Assembly (NCBI RefSeq): GCF_044769865.1
Contig: NZ_JBIZWA010000001.1
Coordinates: forward strand, 372,001-436,000
DNA: 64,000 bases
Direction: 5' to 3'
Source of the DNA: Homoserinimonas sp044769865
Lineage (GTDB): Bacteria; Actinomycetota; Actinomycetes; Actinomycetales; Microbacteriaceae
The translations under genes were made by a program, and so were the position numbers. How positions within the stretch are numbered: position 1 is the first letter of the stretch; every line of letters starts with the position of its first letter. The notes under the pieces are model-generated. The model saw only the letters and a list, made by a program, of their open reading frames with translations, had not been told where the DNA came from and did not search any database. Positions 50,761-59,475 of this stretch are shown piece by piece.

Positions 50761-52278
50761 GTGACCCGCCGCCTCGCCCGCCTGCCCGAGTGGCTCTGGT
50801 TGCTGGCGGTCACGGTGCTCGCCGCGGCGCTGCGCCTGTGGAACCTCGGCCACCCGCGCGCCCTCGTCTTCGACGAGACCTACTACGTGAAGGATGCCTG
50901 GACGCTCCTCCACCTCGGCTACGAGGGCAGCTGGCCGGAGGGCGCAGACGCGGGCTTCGTCGCAGGGGACGTGAACACCTACCTCGACGAGGCGTCGTTT
51001 GTCGTGCATCCGCCGCTCGGCAAGTGGATCATCGCGCTCGGCCTCGGCGCCTTCGGAGCCGAGGACCCCTTCGGGTGGCGCATCGGCATGGCGGTCGTCG
51101 GCATCGTGGCGGTCGCGGTGCTGTGGCTGGTGGCGCGCATCCTGTTCCGTTCGCCCCTGCTCGCGACGATCGCGGGCGGGCTCATGGCGGTCGACGGCCA
51201 CGCGATCGTCATGTCGCGCACGGCCTTGCTCGACACCGCGCTCATGCTGTTCGCCCTGCTCGGCTTCCTTTTCGTGCTGCTCGATCGGCGCCAGAGCCGG
51301 GAACGTCTGGAGCGATGGATGCTGCAGCGCGAGAAGCGCGGACTCTCCCGCGACTGGGGCCCAGCCCTGTGGGCCCGCCCGTGGCTCGTGGCCGCCGGCC
51401 TCGCCTTCGGCCTCGCGACGGCCGTCAAGTGGAGCGGGCTGTACTTCCTCGCGATCTTCGCCGTCTACACGCTCGTCGTCGACGCCCTCGCGAGGCGACG
51501 GGCGGGCATCCCGTTCTGGTTCTCGGGCACCGCCCTCAAACAGGCGCCCGTGAGCTTCCTGCTGACGGTGCCGATTGCCGCCGGCGCGTATGTCGCGAGC
51601 TGGGCGGCGTGGTTCCGCACGGACGGCGGCTACTACCGGCAGTGGGCGCAGGGCAACGCCTGGGAGGGTGCGCTCTCGTGGGTGCCGCGCGACTGGCAGA
51701 GCTGGTGGCACTACCAGGTGAGCGCCTACAACTTTCACGTCGACCTCGGCGCGGAACACGGCTGGGCCTCACCCGCGTGGCAGTGGCTGCCCATGCTGCG
51801 ACCCACGGCGTTCTACCGCGTCTACTCCGACGAGGGCGAGAACGGATGCTCGGTCGAGCGCTGCGAGCAGTTCATCACAACCTTGCCGAACCCGCTCATC
51901 TGGTACCTGGCGGTGGGGGCACTCGGGCTGCTCGTGTGGCGGCTGCTGCGGCATCCGCGGTCCTGGCGTGCCGGACTGATCCTCGTCGGCGTCGTCGCGG
52001 GGTGGGCCCCCTGGCTGCTCTACCCGGAGCGCACGATGTTCCAGTTCTATGCGATCGCCTTCCTGCCCTACATGGTGCTCGCGCTGACGTATGCGCTGGG
52101 CGTCGTGATGGGGCGGCCGTGGGAGGGCGAGTGGCGGCGGGCCACGGGCATCCGGGTCGTCATTGTGGTGCTGGCGCTCGTCGTGCTGCTGAGCGCCTAC
52201 TTCTACCCGGTCTGGACGGGGATGCAGCTGCCGGAGCCGTTCATCCGCAGCCACTACTGGCTGCCGGGGTGGCGCTAG
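50761..52278 (+). CDS. Protein O-mannosyltransferase (PMT, GT39)
   Basis: 505 residues with about ten membrane helices. The catalytic Asp-Glu pair sits in the first external loop (ALVFDETYYVKDAW), with a second conserved region SFVVHPPLGKWII and VKWSGLYF further on. The C-terminal end LPGWR matches actinobacterial Pmt. It transfers mannose from polyprenyl-phosphomannose to exported proteins. The gene ends on a CTAG shared with the convergent qor. Divergence from rsmI is the usual actinobacterial arrangement. Confidence 0.93.
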   Translation: MTRRLARLPEWLWLLAVTVLAAALRLWNLGHPRALVFDETYYVKDAWTLLHLGYEGSWPEGADAGFVAGDVNTYLDEASFVVHPPLGKWIIALGLGAFGAEDPFGWRIGMAVVGIVAVAVLWLVARILFRSPLLATIAGGLMAVDGHAIVMSRTALLDTALMLFALLGFLFVLLDRRQSRERLERWMLQREKRGLSRDWGPALWARPWLVAAGLAFGLATAVKWSGLYFLAIFAVYTLVVDALARRRAGIPFWFSGTALKQAPVSFLLTVPIAAGAYVASWAAWFRTDGGYYRQWAQGNAWEGALSWVPRDWQSWWHYQVSAYNFHVDLGAEHGWASPAWQWLPMLRPTAFYRVYSDEGENGCSVERCEQFITTLPNPLIWYLAVGALGLLVWRLLRHPRSWRAGLILVGVVAGWAPWLLYPERTMFQFYAIAFLPYMVLALTYALGVVMGRPWEGEWRRATGIRVVIVVLALVVLLSAYFYPVWTGMQLPEPFIRSHYWLPGWR

Positions 52279-53252
52279 GGCGTCAGCAGGATCTTGCCCG
52301 TGTGGGCGGACCCCTCCATGCGGCGGTGGGCATCCGCGACCTCGGCGAAGGGGAAGGTGCTGTCGACGAGGGGGCGCAGGCGGCCCTCCACAACCCAGGG
52401 CCACACGTGCTCGCGTACCCCCGCGACGATCGCGAGCTTCTGCTCGAGCGGGCGGGCGCGCAGGGTCGTGCCCCAGATGCGCCCGCGCTTGACCATGAGG
52501 TGGGCGAGGTTGAACTCTGCCGGCACGCCGCTCTGGTTGCCGATGACCATAATGCGGCCGTCCATCGCGAGGGCACGCACATTGGATGCCGCGTAGGCGC
52601 CGCCCACGATGTCGAGGATCACGTTGGCCCCGGCACCGTCGGTCTCCTCCTTGATGCGGGCGACGAAGTCCTCCTCGCGATAGTTGATGAGGATGTCCGC
52701 CCCGAGCTCGGCGCAGGCCGCGAGCTTCTCGGAAGAGCCCGCCGTGACCGCGACGCGTGCCCCGCTGAGCTTCGCCATCTGGATCGCCGTCGTGCCGATG
52801 CCGCTGCCGCCGCCGTGCACAAGCAGGGTCTCGCCCGGCTGGAGCTCGGCGCTCATGAAGACGTTCGACCAGACGGTGCAGAGGGTCTCGGGCAGCGCGG
52901 CCGCCTCGACGAGGTCAAGGGAGTCCGGCACCGGGAGGGTCAGCCCCTCGTGCACCACGACCTCATCGGCATAGCCGCCGCCGGCGAGGAGGGCACACAC
53001 GCGCTCGCCGACACGGATGCCCGTGACATCCGGTGCCGTCTCGGTCACGGTGCCAGAGACCTCGAGGCCCGGCCATTCGGGCGCTCCTGGAGGCGAGGGG
53101 TAGTTGCCCTGGCGTTGGGCGATGTCGGCGCGGTTCAGACCGGCCGCCGCGACGCGGATGCGCACCTCACGTTCGCCGAGGGGCAGGTCGTCGACCTCGC
53201 TCAGGACCAAGTTCTCGGGGCCGCCGGACTCGCTGACAGTGATGGCGCGCAT
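52275..53252 (-). CDS. NADPH:quinone oxidoreductase (zinc-free MDR)
   Basis: 325-residue medium-chain reductase. The N-terminal GroES-like domain has AAGLNRADIAQRQGNYPSPPGAPEWPG, and the Rossmann domain has LLVHGGGSGIGTTAIQMAK. Catalytic and structural zinc ligands are absent, so it belongs to the PIG3/QOR branch. AGAGGAC lies about 5 nt before the ATG. Upstream is the 62 bp palindrome and the divergent metY. Confidence 0.92.
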   Translation of the reverse strand: MRAITVSESGGPENLVLSEVDDLPLGEREVRIRVAAAGLNRADIAQRQGNYPSPPGAPEWPGLEVSGTVTETAPDVTGIRVGERVCALLAGGGYADEVVVHEGLTLPVPDSLDLVEAAALPETLCTVWSNVFMSAELQPGETLLVHGGGSGIGTTAIQMAKLSGARVAVTAGSSEKLAACAELGADILINYREEDFVARIKEETDGAGANVILDIVGGAYAASNVRALAMDGRIMVIGNQSGVPAEFNLAHLMVKRGRIWGTTLRARPLEQKLAIVAGVREHVWPWVVEGRLRPLVDSTFPFAEVADAHRRMEGSAHTGKILLTP

Positions 53253-53353
53253 GGGGTCCTCTCGTGGGATGTGTCACTCGCACGATACGCGGGACTGGCG
53301 GCCGCAGCATCCGCCCGCCGCTCACGTCGCACTCACCCGGGCCCTCGCGCTGG

Positions 53354-53415
53354 ATGACTGCCTTTCGGACAGATGATCGTGCCGCGGCACAGTCATCTGT
53401 CCGAAAGGCAGTCAT
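53354..53415. repeat. 62 bp near-perfect palindrome between qor and metY
   Basis: Two 23 bp arms (53354-53376 and 53393-53415, each built around CTTTCGGACAGATGA or its complement) are exactly complementary. The 16 bp centre contains its own palindrome GTGCCGCGGCAC (53379-53390). It lies in the 243 bp gap, 68 bp upstream of the metY -10 box. It could be a cruciform or hairpin terminator, an operator or a mobile palindrome. Confidence 0.9.
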
Positions 53416-53482
53416 TCGCGGCGAAGGAGGACGCTCGCGGTCACACGACGTAACGCGGCAAAGCGCGTGTGGGAGGCTCGGA

Positions 53483-53488
53483 TAGCCT
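53483..53488 (+). promoter_or_regulatory. -10 box of a leaderless promoter (metY)
   Basis: TAGCCT, 7 nt before the ATG at 53496; it favours this ATG over an earlier in-frame start at 53469. Confidence 0.6.
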
Positions 53489-53495
53489 GTGCCCT

Positions 53496-54809
53496 ATGGC
53501 AGACCGGGACACGACCGACCGCGACTGGGGCTTCAAGACCCGCGCGATCCACGCAGGCAACATTCCAGACGCAGTGAGCGGCTCGCGCGCACTCCCCGTC
53601 TACAACTCGACGGCGTTCGTCTTCGACAACAGCGCGGATGCCGCTGCCCGCTTCGCCCTGCAGAAGTACGGCAACATCTACAGCCGCGTCTCCAACCCGA
53701 CTGTCGCATCCTTCGAAGAGCGCGTCGCGAGCCTTGAGGGCGGCCTCGGCGCCGTCGCGACCGCGAGCGGCCTCGGCGCACAGTTCATCACCTTCGCGTC
53801 GCTGGCCGGCGCTGGCGACCACATCGTGGCATCCGCGAACCTCTACGGCGGGTCCATCACGCAGCTGGATGTCACGCTGCGACGGTTCGACGTCGAGACG
53901 ACGTTTATCCAGTCCGCCGACCCGGCCGACTATGCCGCCGCAATCAAGGACAACACCAAGCTGATCTTCGCCGAGACGGTCGCGAACCCCTCAGGCGACG
54001 TCGCCGATCTGGAGGGACTGGCCGAGGTCGCCCACGCACACGACCTGCCGCTCATCATCGACTCGACGGTCGCCACGCCCTACCTGTGCCGCCCCATCGA
54101 GTGGGGTGCCGACATCGTCACGCACTCGGCGACGAAGTTCCTCGGCGGGCACGGCACCGTGCTTGGCGGCGTGGTCGTCGAGTCGGGTCGCTTCGACTGG
54201 TCCGGCCACCGCTTCCCCCTCTTCGACGAGGCCGTTCCCCACTACGGCGGGCTCAACTGGTACGGCAACTTCGGTGAGTACGCGTTCCTGACCCGGCTGC
54301 GGGCTGAGCAGCTGCGCGACATCGGGCCTGTGCTCTCCGCGACATCCGCCGCCAACCTGGCGCAGGGCGTCGAGACGCTGCCCTACCGGATCCAGGCGCA
54401 CGTCGACAACGCCCGCGCGGTCGCAGAGTGGCTGCGCGCCGACGACCGCATCGAGTACGTCAACTGGGCAGGCCTCGAGGAGCACCCGCACCACGACCGC
54501 GCACTCAAGTACCTAAACGGCACGCCCGGCTCGGTCTTCGGCTTCGGCATCAAGGGCGGTCGGGCGGTGGGCCAGAAGTTCATCGAGTCGGTTGAACTCG
54601 CGAGCCACGTCGCCAACATCGGCGACGCCAAGACCCTCGTCATCCACCCCGCCTCGACGACCCACGCGCAGCTGACCGAGCAGCAGCTCATCGACGGCGG
54701 CGTCGGCGCCGGCCTCATCCGCATCAGCGTGGGCATCGAGGATGTCGACGACATCATCTACGACCTCGACCAGGCGCTCGACGCCGCACTGAAGGGAGCG
54801 TCCGAATGA
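53496..54809 (+). CDS. metY: O-acetylhomoserine sulfhydrylase
   Basis: 437-residue PLP enzyme of the Cys/Met metabolism family, making homocysteine from O-acetylhomoserine and sulfide. The PLP lysine is K214 in THSATKFLGGHG. N-terminal FKTRAIHAG, YGNIYSRVSNPT and ASGLGAQFI, and C-terminal HPASTTHAQL, are typical of MetY. It overlaps the CoA-binding gene by 4 bp (ATGA). metX, which makes its substrate, is not in this window. Confidence 0.95.
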   Translation: MADRDTTDRDWGFKTRAIHAGNIPDAVSGSRALPVYNSTAFVFDNSADAAARFALQKYGNIYSRVSNPTVASFEERVASLEGGLGAVATASGLGAQFITFASLAGAGDHIVASANLYGGSITQLDVTLRRFDVETTFIQSADPADYAAAIKDNTKLIFAETVANPSGDVADLEGLAEVAHAHDLPLIIDSTVATPYLCRPIEWGADIVTHSATKFLGGHGTVLGGVVVESGRFDWSGHRFPLFDEAVPHYGGLNWYGNFGEYAFLTRLRAEQLRDIGPVLSATSAANLAQGVETLPYRIQAHVDNARAVAEWLRADDRIEYVNWAGLEEHPHHDRALKYLNGTPGSVFGFGIKGGRAVGQKFIESVELASHVANIGDAKTLVIHPASTTHAQLTEQQLIDGGVGAGLIRISVGIEDVDDIIYDLDQALDAALKGASE

Positions 54810-55372
54810 GCGACACCGAGACTGTGCAGCTTGCCAACGGCCTGAGCTGCAGCATCCCGGCCTCCTCCCCCCTCGCGAAGCTGCTGAAGTCACAGCGCAC
54901 CTGGGTCGGCCCGACCGCGAAGCAGCGCCTCGGCATCCTGCGTCGCGCCAAGTCGATCGCGATCGTTGGCGCCTCGCCCAACCCCGCCCGTTCGAGCTAC
55001 TTCGTCGGCACCTACCTGCTGCAGTCGAGCGACTACCGCGTGTACTTCGTGAACCCGAACGCCGACGAGATCCTCGGCCAGAAGGCCTACCCCGACCTCG
55101 CCTCGCTGCCCGAGGTGCCTGACATCGTCGACGTGTTCCGCAAGGCGAGCGACATCCCCGCGGTCATCGACGACGTGCTCGCGGTCGGCGCGAAGACGAT
55201 CTGGGTGCAGCTCGGCATCTACAACGAGGAGGCGGCCCGCTACGGCGAGGAGCATGGCCTCACGGTCGTCATGGACCGTTGCCTCAAGGTCGAGCACGCC
55301 CGCTTCCACGGCGGCCTGCACCTGCTCGGCTTCGACACGGGGGTCATCTCGTCGCGCAAGGCGATCGCGTAG
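54806..55372 (+). CDS. CoA-binding domain protein (YccU-like)
   Basis: 188 residues. The central Rossmann domain has IAIVGASPNPARSSYFVG, DIVDVFRKASDIPAVIDDVLAVGAKTIWVQLG and VMDRCLKVEH, the pattern of COG1832 proteins. Their role is unknown. A helical N-terminal extension of about 45 residues precedes the domain. Translational coupling to metY suggests a role in sulfur amino acid synthesis or its regulation, which is inference. Confidence 0.9.
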   Translation: MSDTETVQLANGLSCSIPASSPLAKLLKSQRTWVGPTAKQRLGILRRAKSIAIVGASPNPARSSYFVGTYLLQSSDYRVYFVNPNADEILGQKAYPDLASLPEVPDIVDVFRKASDIPAVIDDVLAVGAKTIWVQLGIYNEEAARYGEEHGLTVVMDRCLKVEHARFHGGLHLLGFDTGVISSRKAIA

Positions 55373-55411
55373 GCACTCGCCAGTGTCGGCGGATGCTGGC
55401 ACGATTCGCTC

Positions 55412-55825
55412 ATGGACCAGCGACTGAGCCTCATCACGCTCGTTGTCGATGACGTCGAGCGTTCCCGTACGTTCTTCGTCGACGGCCTCGGGTGGCGCCC
55501 CGAAGTGTTCGTCGATGGCGAGGTGCTCATGCTGCGCGTGGGCGAGCGTCTCGCGCTGTCCCTCTGGGACCGTGGGCACGCCGAGGTAGAGATCGGCACG
55601 GTCTCGCGGGACGGCTCCGCCCCCGTGACGCTCGCGCACAACGTCGCGAGCGAGGCCGAGGTCGACGCCGTCATCCGGACGGCACGGTCGGCGGGGGCGC
55701 GCATCCTGGCCGAGCCGCAGCGGCGGGACTGGGGCGGATATTCCGGCTACTTCGCCGACCCGGACGGCTTCCGCTGGGAGGTCGCGCACAACCCCGGACC
55801 GTTCGGCCAGTCGCTGTTGCCGTGA
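55412..55825 (+). CDS. VOC superfamily (glyoxalase-like) protein
   Basis: 137 residues with two beta-alpha-beta-beta-beta repeats: ITLVVDDVERSRTFFVDGLGWRP at the start and DWGGYSGYFADPDGFRWEVAHNP at the end. This is the pattern of small glyoxalase/bleomycin-resistance-like proteins. The first metal-ligand His is replaced (TLVVDD instead of H), so catalysis by the classical site is doubtful. Substrate unknown. Confidence 0.85.
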   Translation: MDQRLSLITLVVDDVERSRTFFVDGLGWRPEVFVDGEVLMLRVGERLALSLWDRGHAEVEIGTVSRDGSAPVTLAHNVASEAEVDAVIRTARSAGARILAEPQRRDWGGYSGYFADPDGFRWEVAHNPGPFGQSLLP

Positions 55826-55843
55826 GCCGAGACGGCGCCTCAA

Positions 55844-55849
55844 TAGGCT
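55844..55849 (+). promoter_or_regulatory. -10 box of a leaderless promoter (MBL-fold gene)
   Basis: TAGGCT, 6 nt before the ATG at 55856. Confidence 0.5.
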
Positions 55850-55855
55850 GACAGC

Positions 55856-56515
55856 ATGACCCTGCTTCACGATCTCGGTTTCGCCGTCATCCGCTCCGTG
55901 TCGGTGTCGGACATGAATAACAACGTGTACCTCGTCACCTCTCGCACCTCAGGCGCGCAGGTGCTCATCGACGCCGCGAACGACTGGCCAGTGATCGAGG
56001 GGATGCTCGAAGACGCTCGCGACGACGCAGCGGCGGCGACATCCGTGGGGGCGATCGTGACGACCCACCAGCATCGGGACCACATCGGAGCCCTGGCGGA
56101 GGCGAGACGCGCAACGGGCGCTCCCCTGCTTGCGGGTGCCGACGATGCCGACGCGATCGAGGGGCACACGGGGGTTGCGATCGACCGGCGGCTGTCGCAT
56201 GGCGACACGGTCGCGGTCGACGACCTCTCCCTTGGCATCGTGCACCTTCGCGGGCACACCCCGGGGTCGGTCGCACTCGTGCTCGATGGCACAAGCGGCC
56301 CGACGCACCTGTTCACGGGCGACAGCCTGTTCCCGGGCGGGGTCGGCAACACGTGGGGAGACGCGGGGCGCTTCGAGCAGCTCTTCACTGACGTGAGCGA
56401 GCGGCTCTTCGGGGCGTTCGGCGACGACACCCACGTGCATCCGGGCCATGGTGCCGGCACGACGCTGGGGGCGGAACGCCCGCGCCTCGAGGAATGGCGG
56501 GCGCGCGGCTGGTAG
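55856..56515 (+). CDS. Metallo-beta-lactamase fold hydrolase
   Basis: 219 residues. The zinc motif THQHRDH at about 70-76 is complete, with further His in LRGHTPGSVAL and HPGHGAGT and Asp in FTGDSLFPGG. This matches glyoxalase II-like MBL proteins acting on thioesters. A neighbouring VOC protein makes a detoxification role conceivable, but nothing shows it directly. It has its own TAGGCT box. Confidence 0.9.
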   Translation: MTLLHDLGFAVIRSVSVSDMNNNVYLVTSRTSGAQVLIDAANDWPVIEGMLEDARDDAAAATSVGAIVTTHQHRDHIGALAEARRATGAPLLAGADDADAIEGHTGVAIDRRLSHGDTVAVDDLSLGIVHLRGHTPGSVALVLDGTSGPTHLFTGDSLFPGGVGNTWGDAGRFEQLFTDVSERLFGAFGDDTHVHPGHGAGTTLGAERPRLEEWRARGW

Positions 56516-56580
56516 TCGGGCCGGTTCACCCCCTCTCGCGGGGATGACCCGACCCGAAAGTTTCGCAAGACTTGGTGCCC

Positions 56581-57021
56581 ATGAGAACACGGCGGTCGAT
56601 CGATATCCCTCGAGACGCCGCATCGGTGTTCGGCTACCTCTCCCGCGTGGAGAACGAAGTCCAGTGGCGCGAGTCGATCGTCGAGAGCCGGTACCGCCAC
56701 GCAAGTGAGCCCGCCGTCGGAGTCCGCGGTGAGACCCATGTCGAGATGGGCGGACGGGGCGTCGTCATGCGCTGGGATATCAGCGAGTTCGAACCGGAGA
56801 CGCTCGTGGCATGGACACTCGACGGTTCACCTTGGAACGGCGGTGGCAGCTATCGAGTCGTGCCGACCGACTCGGGATGCCGGCTGACTGCCTCGCTCGA
56901 GGTGCGCCTCCACGGCGTCATGCGCGTGCTCGAACCGATCCTGTGGCTGAACTTCTCGCGAGGTCTCCGGGGCGACCTCGCGAGCGTGCAGGAGCTGCTG
57001 TCGGGGTCGCCGCGACGGTGA
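56581..57021 (+). CDS. SRPBCC family protein
   Basis: 146 residues. The opening RRSIDIPRDAASVFGYLSRVENEVQW and the repeated strands ending in ...LNFSRGLRGDLASVQELL fit the START/SRPBCC polyketide cyclase-like fold, which binds hydrophobic ligands. There is no signal peptide. The ATG at 56581 is chosen; a TTG and a GTG just upstream are possible. Ligand unknown. Confidence 0.82.
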   Translation: MRTRRSIDIPRDAASVFGYLSRVENEVQWRESIVESRYRHASEPAVGVRGETHVEMGGRGVVMRWDISEFEPETLVAWTLDGSPWNGGGSYRVVPTDSGCRLTASLEVRLHGVMRVLEPILWLNFSRGLRGDLASVQELLSGSPRR

Positions 57022-57116
57022 GGTCCTGCGCGGGGTAGCGCTCCGCGCGGCCGGGGACATCCGGGGGTCCCCCTTTCTGGGGACTGGATCCGGTGAAGCG
57101 GGGTACATCGTGACGA

Positions 57117-57154
57117 TATATTAGAGAGTGGCCGGTGTCCCCGAAGCCGGCCAC
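57117..57154 (+). promoter_or_regulatory. AT-rich -10 box and leader hairpin of the GT2-GH18 operon
   Basis: TATATT (57117-57122) is a clear -10 box in GC-rich surroundings. The leader then forms an 8 bp hairpin GTGGCCGG/CCGGCCAC (57128-57154), followed at once by AAAGGA and the ATG at 57166. Hairpin next to the ribosome site suggests translational control. Repeated GGGGAC/GTCCCC words lie at about 57053-57083. Confidence 0.6.
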
Positions 57155-57165
57155 AAAGGACCCCA

Positions 57166-59475
57166 ATGCCGCGCCCCGAATCCGCCGTACGACGCCGCCA
57201 ATGGGGAGCCGAGTCCCGCGTGACTCCCCTCCCCACGACCCATCCGAAACCGAGCGACGAGAAGATCACCCTCGCCCGGGCCGCCATCGTGCTGACGGTC
57301 GCCCTCTGGGTGCTCTACGTCATCTGGACGATCCTGCGCCAGTTCATCAACAACGAGATCGGCGGCTTCCGATTCACGATGGAGGCCTTCTCCTACCTCG
57401 TGGTCGTGACCTTCCTCACCTTCTCCGCGCTCATGTATTTGCTCGCGCGGCACGGAGCACTCCAGCGGTTCCGCGCGTATGAGCGCACGCCCCGCGCCGA
57501 GATCGATCGGCACTTCGCAGGCAAGGACAGCGCAATCACCGTGCTGGTGCCTTCCTACCGGGAGGAGCCGGATGTCGTTCGGGCCACGCTGTGGTCCGCC
57601 TGCCTCCAGGAGTTCCCCTCGGTGCGTGTCGTGCTCCTCGTCGACGACCCGCCCCACCCCAGCGACCCCTCGGCCGCGGAGGACCTCGAACGCACCCGAG
57701 GCCTTGCCGACGAGATCTCGCAGGAGCTCAGCGAACCAGCGGCCCGCTTCGAGGCGGCCCGGCTCGACTTCGAACACGACGGCGCCACGGGCGACGCCAG
57801 CGCTGACACCGTGCGGCGACTCGCGGAACACTACGCCTGGGCCGCCGAGTGGATCAGCCACAAGGCTGAGACCGAGAAGCGTGAAGACCACGTCGACGAC
57901 TTCTTCGTCAACCAGGTGCTGCTCGGCCTCGCGGGAGACCTGGCCACGACCGGCCGAGCCCTGGCAACCGCTGCCGACCGCGACGAAAGCCTGCCGGCAG
58001 CGCGCATGCTTGAGCTCCACCAGCGACTCGAGCGCATCTTCCGCGCCGAGGTCGCGACCTTCGAGCGAAAGCTCTTCGCATCCCTCTCGCACGAGGCCAA
58101 CAAGGCGATGAACCTCAACGCCTACATCGGCCTGATGGGAGGCTCCTACCGCACCGAGGAGACGCCGAGCGGCCGGGTGCTGCGCCCCGTCACGGATGCC
58201 CGCCAGGCAGACCTCGTCATCCCCGACACCGAGTACATCCTCACGCTCGACGCCGACTCGCTGCTCCTGCGTGAGTACTGCCTGAGGCTCGTGCACTTCA
58301 TGGAGCAGCCGGGCAACGAGCGTGTGGGCGTGACGCAGACCCCGTATTCGTCGTTCCGGGGAGCGGCGACCCGCATCGAGCGGCTCGCGGGAGCGACGAC
58401 CGACCTGCAGCACATCCTTCACCAGGGCAAGACCCACTACGACGCAACCTTCTGGGTGGGCGCGAACGCGGTGATCCGCAAAGCCGCCCTCGAAGACATC
58501 GTCGAGACCGAGACATCCGGTGGCTTCGTCGTGAAGCGCTATGTGCAGGACCGGACCGTCATCGAAGACACCGAATCGAGCATCGACCTCGGCACGCACG
58601 GCTGGTCGCTCGCGAATCACCCGGAGCGCCTCAGCTACAGCGCGACCCCGCCCGACTTCGGTTCGCTCGTCGTGCAGCGACGGCGTTGGGCCAACGGTGG
58701 ACTGCTCATCATGCCGAAACTCGTGCGGCAGGTGCGCGAGCGCCGGGCCCGGGGCGAGAGAGTGCGGCTGAGCGAGATCCTGCTGCGCGTCAACTACATG
58801 GCATCGATCACGTGGGCCAGCTTCGGCCTGCTGTTCCTGCTCGCCTACCCCTACGACAGCCGCCTGCTGAGCCCCGTCGTGCTGATGGCCGCGCTCCCCT
58901 ACTTCATCGCCATGGGCACCGACCTGCGCTACAGCGGATACCGGTTCAGCGACATCCTGCGCATCTACGGCTTCAACCTGATCCTGCTGCCGGTCAACCT
59001 GGCCGGCGTGCTCAAGTCGATCGAGCAGGCGCTCACGGGGCGCAAGATACCCTTTGCCCGCACCCCGAAGGTGCGCAACCGCACCTCCGTGCCCGTGATC
59101 TACCTGCTGTCGCCCCTCGCGATCATCGCCTTCTCGGTGCTCACGTTCATGCGCGACGTGCAGGTGGGCAACTGGGGCAACGCCGCCTTCGCCGCGTTCA
59201 ACGCCATCCTCGCCACCTACGCGACGATCGCATACATCGGCATCGGCAACATGATCGTCGACCTGTGGCGGGCGGCGATCGGCTGGCTCTTCGTGGAGGT
59301 GCCGCCCAAGGCTCCGCCCGCACCGCCCGAAGACGCCGAGCCCGACTGGCGGGCCGTGCTCTACTACGGCGACGAGTCGGTGGGCACCCTGCGTCACGAA
59401 CTCACCCACGTGGAGGCGGCAGAGCCCGCTCCCGCGAAGCAGGCCACCCCGAGTCGCGAGGAGGTCGCATCATGA
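57166..59475 (+). CDS. Processive family 2 glycosyltransferase (polysaccharide synthase)
   Basis: 769-residue membrane synthase. Two N-terminal helices (about 37-58 and 75-95) precede the GT-A domain with VLVPSYREEPD (124-134), LLVDD (157-161), DADS (362-365), ED at 467-468 and QRRRW (504-508), the D, DxD, ED, QxxRW set of cellulose/chitin/hyaluronan synthases. About five membrane helices follow (530-710). An unusual 190-residue helical insertion (about 165-350) separates the nucleotide site from DxD. It overlaps the GH18 gene by 4 bp (ATGA). The polymer is probably GlcNAc-based, judged from the partner. Confidence 0.88.
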   Translation: MPRPESAVRRRQWGAESRVTPLPTTHPKPSDEKITLARAAIVLTVALWVLYVIWTILRQFINNEIGGFRFTMEAFSYLVVVTFLTFSALMYLLARHGALQRFRAYERTPRAEIDRHFAGKDSAITVLVPSYREEPDVVRATLWSACLQEFPSVRVVLLVDDPPHPSDPSAAEDLERTRGLADEISQELSEPAARFEAARLDFEHDGATGDASADTVRRLAEHYAWAAEWISHKAETEKREDHVDDFFVNQVLLGLAGDLATTGRALATAADRDESLPAARMLELHQRLERIFRAEVATFERKLFASLSHEANKAMNLNAYIGLMGGSYRTEETPSGRVLRPVTDARQADLVIPDTEYILTLDADSLLLREYCLRLVHFMEQPGNERVGVTQTPYSSFRGAATRIERLAGATTDLQHILHQGKTHYDATFWVGANAVIRKAALEDIVETETSGGFVVKRYVQDRTVIEDTESSIDLGTHGWSLANHPERLSYSATPPDFGSLVVQRRRWANGGLLIMPKLVRQVRERRARGERVRLSEILLRVNYMASITWASFGLLFLLAYPYDSRLLSPVVLMAALPYFIAMGTDLRYSGYRFSDILRIYGFNLILLPVNLAGVLKSIEQALTGRKIPFARTPKVRNRTSVPVIYLLSPLAIIAFSVLTFMRDVQVGNWGNAAFAAFNAILATYATIAYIGIGNMIVDLWRAAIGWLFVEVPPKAPPAPPEDAEPDWRAVLYYGDESVGTLRHELTHVEAAEPAPAKQATPSREEVAS

